Origin: Verrucosispora sp. WMMD573
GTDB taxonomy: Bacteria; Actinomycetota; Actinomycetes; Mycobacteriales; Micromonosporaceae
Direction of reading: 5' to 3'
Assembly (NCBI RefSeq): GCF_027497175.1
Contig: NZ_CP114901.1
Span: 682,001-746,000, forward strand
DNA length: 64,000 bases
Shown: positions 60,615 through 64,000 of the stretch, piece by piece
How positions within the stretch are numbered: position 1 is the first letter of the stretch
How the letters are laid out: each line of letters opens with the position of its first letter
Position numbers and translations under genes: made by a program
Notes under the pieces: generated by a model
Told to the model about the DNA's origin: nothing
What the model saw: only the letters and a program-made list of their open reading frames with translations
Databases searched by the model: none

Positions 60615-62168
60615 TCAGGCGGTGGCGAGCAGTTGGTCCACCGGGGCGTAGTCGTCGGTGAGCACCAGCGCGTCGCCGACGAAGTCCGTCAGGTCACCGC
60701 CGCTGAGCAGACTGGCCGGCTCGTTGGCGTCGTCGAGCCGGGCCCGTACCGCGGCAAGTGGTAGCGGCGCGTCCGAGGCCATGATGAGGAAGTTGGCACC
60801 CCGCTCGCCGGCCAGCGCCTCGGGCGGGGCGACCAGAGCGACGTGGGTGAACTCGGCGGCGACGGTGGCCACCTCGCTGCGGATGAACCGCAGCGGCGGG
60901 TAGTCGATGACGTTCTGGACGTACACGCCTCCCGGGCGGGTCACCCGGCGGATCTCGGCGGCCATCTCCCTGGTCGCCAGGTGCCAGGGCACCACCAGGT
61001 GCCCGAAGGCGTCGCCCACCACGAAGTCCCGGCTGTCGGTCGCCTCGTCGGCCACCAGCATCCGGGCGTCACCCACCACCGCCCGCAGGTCCGGTCCCTG
61101 GCGTACGCCGAGTCGCCGCTCCCCCAACTCGACCAGCCCGCCGTCGATCTCGAACACCAGGTTGTCCGTGGCGGGCCGGGTGGCGGTCAGGTAACGCGGG
61201 ACGGTGAATCCGCCCCCACCCAGGTGCAGCGCGTCGAGCCGCTGCCCCTCAGGTGCGATCACGTCGGCCACCGCCCCGATCCACCGGGTGTACGCGTACT
61301 CCAGGTGGGTCGGGTCGGCCAGGTCCACGTACGAGTGCTGGGCCGAGTTGAGCAGCAGCGTCCGTCCGCTGGCCCGACCCGGATCGGCCTGGACGCGGGC
61401 ACAGTGGTACGCCGTCTCAACGTCGCAGGGATTCGGGGCGACCATGGTCAGCCCGGCCCCGGCCAGGCCGAGCACCGCCAGGGCGGCCTTGACCCGGGCC
61501 GGTCCGGGCAGGGCGGCCCGATCCTGCCGGTGCAGGTACACCCCGAGCGCGATACCGGTGATGCCGAGGGACGCGGCCAACCCGAACAGGATGACGGTAC
61601 TGGGCAGGGCGGCCACCAGCACGAACCCGGTGACCAGGGTGGCCGTGACGGCACCGAGGGTGCCGATGCCGGAGAGCCGCCCGACTACCTGGCCGGTACG
61701 GCGTAGGTCGGCTAGCTGGAGTTTGATCACCAGTGGGCTGACCGCCGAGAGCAGCATCGCGGGCGCGAACACGGCGACCGCGACCAGCAGCAGGACCGCG
61801 CTGGCCGCGCCGCCGCGCAGCACCTCACCGGCGTACCGCACCGCCGGTAGGGTGATCGCGGTGGCGATGCCGGAGAGCACCAGCGCCGGGGCCAGGAGCG
61901 TACGGGGGTTGCGCCGGTCGGCCAGCCAGCCGCCCGCCCACGCGCCGTAGGCGATCGCGGCCAACGCGATGCCGATGACCGAGCTGGTCACCTGGAGGGT
62001 CACCCCGACGTACGGCCCGACCAGACGCAATGCGGCGGTCTCCAGGACCAGGACGGCACCGCTGGAGTAGAAGACCAGGAACGCGGCGAGCCCGTTGGGC
62101 AGGGCCCGAGGCGCCTCCGGCGGGGACGGCGCGGACGGGGCCGCCACGTCAGGCGATGGAGAGTTCAT
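60615..62168 (-). CDS. Membrane spermidine-synthase-like protein
   Basis: The 517-residue product has 6-8 helices in residues 30-235 and a C-terminal Rossmann methyltransferase-like domain of the spermidine synthase family: LHLGGGGFTVPRYL, FEIDGGLVELG, VVGDARMLVADE and FVVGDAFGHLVVP. Such fused proteins are common in actinobacteria; polyamine synthesis is not established. TACCAT lies 7 nt before the ATG and no ribosome site is seen. Confidence 0.88.
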   Translation of the reverse strand: MNSPSPDVAAPSAPSPPEAPRALPNGLAAFLVFYSSGAVLVLETAALRLVGPYVGVTLQVTSSVIGIALAAIAYGAWAGGWLADRRNPRTLLAPALVLSGIATAITLPAVRYAGEVLRGGAASAVLLLVAVAVFAPAMLLSAVSPLVIKLQLADLRRTGQVVGRLSGIGTLGAVTATLVTGFVLVAALPSTVILFGLAASLGITGIALGVYLHRQDRAALPGPARVKAALAVLGLAGAGLTMVAPNPCDVETAYHCARVQADPGRASGRTLLLNSAQHSYVDLADPTHLEYAYTRWIGAVADVIAPEGQRLDALHLGGGGFTVPRYLTATRPATDNLVFEIDGGLVELGERRLGVRQGPDLRAVVGDARMLVADEATDSRDFVVGDAFGHLVVPWHLATREMAAEIRRVTRPGGVYVQNVIDYPPLRFIRSEVATVAAEFTHVALVAPPEALAGERGANFLIMASDAPLPLAAVRARLDDANEPASLLSGGDLTDFVGDALVLTDDYAPVDQLLATA

Positions 62169-62175
62169 CGTGGCG

Positions 62176-62181
62176 ATGGTA
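62176..62181 (-). promoter_or_regulatory. -10 element for leaderless spermidine-synthase-like gene
   Basis: TACCAT lies 7 nt before the ATG at 62168 and no Shine-Dalgarno is present. Confidence 0.35.
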
Positions 62182-62204
62182 CGCAGCGGCCCCGGGCCGG
62201 CGGG

Positions 62205-63221
62205 TCAGTACATCGAGAGATGAACGTGGTTCGTGTGGTCGGCGGCCGGGCTGCCGCTACCGCTGTACGCCCGCCAGCCGGTGCCCGGGTGCCAGATCTG
62301 GCGGTACCAGATGACGTAGAGCACCCCGAGCCGATCGGCGTTGCGGACGTGCCAGGCGGCCAGGCTGTCACCGTACGACTTGTCGCCACCGGTCGCCGTG
62401 CGGTCCTCGAAGCCGTTCGTGGCGGCGGAGAAGTCGCAGGCCCGACCCTTGGGGTGCTCGCCGGAGCCGCCGCTGCGGTAGCAGGACACGTGCCGCTTGT
62501 ATCCGGCGGCCTGGGTCTGATTCAGCGCGTGCAGGGTGCGGGGCGTGATGCAGCCCGAGGTGGTCGGGTCGTTCACCGAGCACGACTCGCCGGGCCAGGA
62601 GCCGTCGGAGTTACGCGGCGCCGGCTTCGCCGAGGTGGAACTGCCGCCGCTGAACCCGCCGCCGCTGCCCGAGCTGACCGCGGCCAGGGCCGCCTCGGCC
62701 TCCTTCTTCTTCTTCGCCATCACGGCCAACTGCTTGGTCTGTTCGCGCACCTCGGCGTTGATCGCGAGCTTCGCCTGCCGGGCCTGCTCACGCGCCTCGG
62801 TCAGGTCCCGGATCCGGCGGCTGTCCCGCTGGGCCATCATGTCCAGGTTGGCGGCCCGCTGCACGAACGCCTCCGGGGTCGCGCTGTCCAGTAGCACGGC
62901 AGCCGGGCTGAGCCGCCCGACCCGGTACGACTGCGCGGCCACCTCACCGACCATGGCGGTCAGCTCGTCCAGCCGGCCCTCCATCGCGGACAACTCCTTG
63001 GCCATCTGCTGCTGCCGCTTCTTGGAGCCGTCCAGCTTGCGCTTGGCGTCGATGTGCGCCTTGGCGGTGGCTTCCAGGGCGTCCCGCAGCTTCTTGCTGC
63101 CACCCTCGTTGGGCTCGGCGTACGCCGGCACGGCACCCATGCCGAGCAGCAGCGCCACGCCGGCGAGCAGGGCGATCAGCGACCGGCGAACATCCCGCCG
63201 GACGGACATGGACCTGCGCAC
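62205..63221 (-). CDS. Secreted coiled-coil protein with LAS-type peptidase domain
   Basis: The 338-residue product has a Sec signal (about residues 1-35, MGAVPAYA), a long coiled coil (about 40-185, as in PcsB/RipA-type wall hydrolases) and a Gly/Ser linker. The C-terminal LAS/M15-like domain has zinc ligands in GEHPKGRACDF and HTNHVHLSMY. It probably cuts cell-wall peptides. GTG at 63221 is chosen because AAAGGA lies 7 nt upstream; the internal ATG at 63209 is an alternative. The ribosome site lies in a small hairpin (63220-63237). Confidence 0.86.
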   Translation of the reverse strand: MRRSMSVRRDVRRSLIALLAGVALLLGMGAVPAYAEPNEGGSKKLRDALEATAKAHIDAKRKLDGSKKRQQQMAKELSAMEGRLDELTAMVGEVAAQSYRVGRLSPAAVLLDSATPEAFVQRAANLDMMAQRDSRRIRDLTEAREQARQAKLAINAEVREQTKQLAVMAKKKKEAEAALAAVSSGSGGGFSGGSSTSAKPAPRNSDGSWPGESCSVNDPTTSGCITPRTLHALNQTQAAGYKRHVSCYRSGGSGEHPKGRACDFSAATNGFEDRTATGGDKSYGDSLAAWHVRNADRLGVLYVIWYRQIWHPGTGWRAYSGSGSPAADHTNHVHLSMY

Positions 63222-63237
63222 GAAAGCATCCTTTCGT
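63220..63237 (-). promoter_or_regulatory. Hairpin overlapping the ribosome site of the peptidase gene
   Basis: ACGAAAG-GATG-CTTTCGT on the minus strand forms a perfect 7-bp stem with a 4-nt loop. It contains the AAAGGA ribosome site and ends at the GTG start, so it could limit translation. Confidence 0.45.
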
Positions 63238-63446
63238 CGGCCGCCGGCCCCCGATGAGCACCACTGCGCGGCGGCGACCCCCGCCGGCGCCGGTCGGCGG
63301 CCTGCTGGCGGAAGGCCGCCGGTCAGGATACCGGAACCGGCCCCCCCGACCAGCCCACCGACCCCGCAACCCCCACAACCCTCAACCCCCCGCAACCACC
63401 CCCTCACCCTCCGCCCACCCCCACCCCCACCCCACCCTCACCGCTG

Positions 63447-63509
63447 CGTTGATCATGAGGTTGGCGGCATTTTCAGAGATCAAACTTGCCGTCTACCTCA
63501 TGATCAACG
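63447..63509. repeat. GATCATG-type palindromic repeat with C- and G-rich flanks
   Basis: 23-bp arms (63447-63469 and 63487-63509) match at 21 of 23 positions and include GTTGATCATGAGGT. C-rich DNA lies to the left (63345-63440) and G-rich DNA to the right (63510-63560). It sits between the peptidase gene 5' end and the IMPase 3' end. The 323-bp gap has no other gene. Confidence 0.8.
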
Positions 63510-63544
63510 CGGCGGTGGTGAGGTGGGGTTGGGTGGGGTGGGGG

Positions 63545-64000
63545 TTAGGTGGGGAGGAGGGTGGTTTGGACTTTGGTCCAGACCTCTTGGTTGGCGGCTA
63601 TCAGCAGGCCGTGTTCGGTGTCGGCGGGGTGGTAGTCCGTGCCGTCGAGCCGGCGGGCGACGCCACCTGCGGCCCGCACCAGCAGGGTGCCCGGGCCGTG
63701 ATCCCAGGGCAGGGTCCGCCAGAACAGCACGAACTGCTGCCGGCCGGTGAGCACGTCGAGATACTCACGACCGGCGCAGTGCTGCCCCGGCAGCAACTCG
63801 CCGAGCCGCGCACCGCCCGCCTCCACCGTGCGCCGGGACGGCCCCGGCAGGAACTTCGTCATCGCGGTGCCCCGCAGCTCACCCGTCGGCGGCGACCCGT
63901 CGGGCAGGTGCAACGGCCGACCGTCCAGGTACGTGCCCTCGCCGGCACGGCCGGTCGCCAACGCGTCGGCCAGCGGGTCGAACACCCAGGCGGCCACCGG
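63545..64000 (-). CDS. Inositol monophosphatase-family protein (5' end cut by window)
   Basis: The visible 151 residues are the C-terminal part of an IMPase-type phosphatase: WRTLPWDHGPGTLLVRAAGG, with the metal-binding Asp, then DGTDYHPAD and GLLIAAN. The family is about 260 residues long, so the start lies past the window end; the in-frame GTG at 63997 is not the start. It hydrolyses inositol phosphate, histidinol phosphate or a similar sugar phosphate. Confidence 0.88.
   Translation of the reverse strand, partial: PVAAWVFDPLADALATGRAGEGTYLDGRPLHLPDGSPPTGELRGTAMTKFLPGPSRRTVEAGGARLGELLPGQHCAGREYLDVLTGRQQFVLFWRTLPWDHGPGTLLVRAAGGVARRLDGTDYHPADTEHGLLIAANQEVWTKVQTTLLPT

Noticed and set aside
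63222..63345. Cyclic di-AMP (ydaO) riboswitch before the wall peptidase gene
   Set aside because: Such switches precede many actinobacterial wall hydrolases, but the conserved ydaO core segments could not be found here.

Overview
The window is high-GC actinobacterial DNA, almost certainly from Micromonosporaceae (Micromonospora or Salinispora type). The basis is dense GTG/TTG start usage, ATGA/GTGA stop-start couplings, many apparently leaderless genes, actinobacteria-only families (DUF3107, DUF3152, MoeZ-type fused sulfurtransferase) and gene order shared with Mycobacterium. No prophage, insertion sequence, rRNA gene or CRISPR array was seen.

Layout. 0-1.7 kb: rpmG, two MaoC dehydratase subunits (hadAB-like), and tRNA-Thr, tRNA-Met and tRNA-Trp, all on the minus strand, as in the mycobacterial rpmG-had-trpT-secE locus. 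1.8-5.1 kb: a membrane GGDEF-EAL protein, a 48-aa membrane/secreted peptide gene and tRNA-Tyr with a clear terminator. 5.2-10 kb: yajQ, two GNAT acetyltransferases, a 31-aa membrane peptide gene with its own terminator, an MFS exporter and htpX.

10-23.8 kb: a scattered, incomplete complex I locus on the minus strand, nuoB / nuoC-nuoH / nuoI-J-K-L-M-N. It keeps canonical order but lacks nuoA and nuoD-G, and it is interrupted by unrelated genes (Uma2-type nuclease, glutathionyl-hydroquinone-reductase-like protein, zinc dehydrogenase, DUF2252). A tiny ORF is coupled at both ends between nuoL and nuoM. 24-31 kb: a PLP decarboxylase coupled to a GPH sugar transporter, an alkyltransferase-like repair protein, proB-proA and a terpene-cyclase-fold protein.

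31-42 kb: a block with the mycobacterial Rv3206c-Rv3211 order: moeZ, tandem DUF3152 proteins, a hydrolase, a 957-residue proline-rich protein, TetR, DUF3107, a ferritin-like protein and a DEAD-box helicase. 42-49 kb: a methyltransferase, an XRE regulator, a His-rich anchored protein, a RecQ-phosphoribosyltransferase fusion, a lipoprotein and an SDR. 49-54 kb: a complete branched-chain amino-acid ABC operon, livKGFHM. 54-64 kb: a repeat-flanked TPR gene, a secreted glycerophosphodiesterase, Trk/Ktr potassium uptake, a receptor kinase with a cellulose-binding-like ectodomain, a membrane spermidine-synthase-like protein, a coiled-coil LAS-type peptidase and a truncated inositol monophosphatase.

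The most unusual features are the partial complex I locus and a recurrent gene-end module: a C-rich tract in the sense strand followed by either a 60-68 bp GATCATG-type palindrome or a 41-bp-period tandem array. Six loci show it, always at gene 3' ends.
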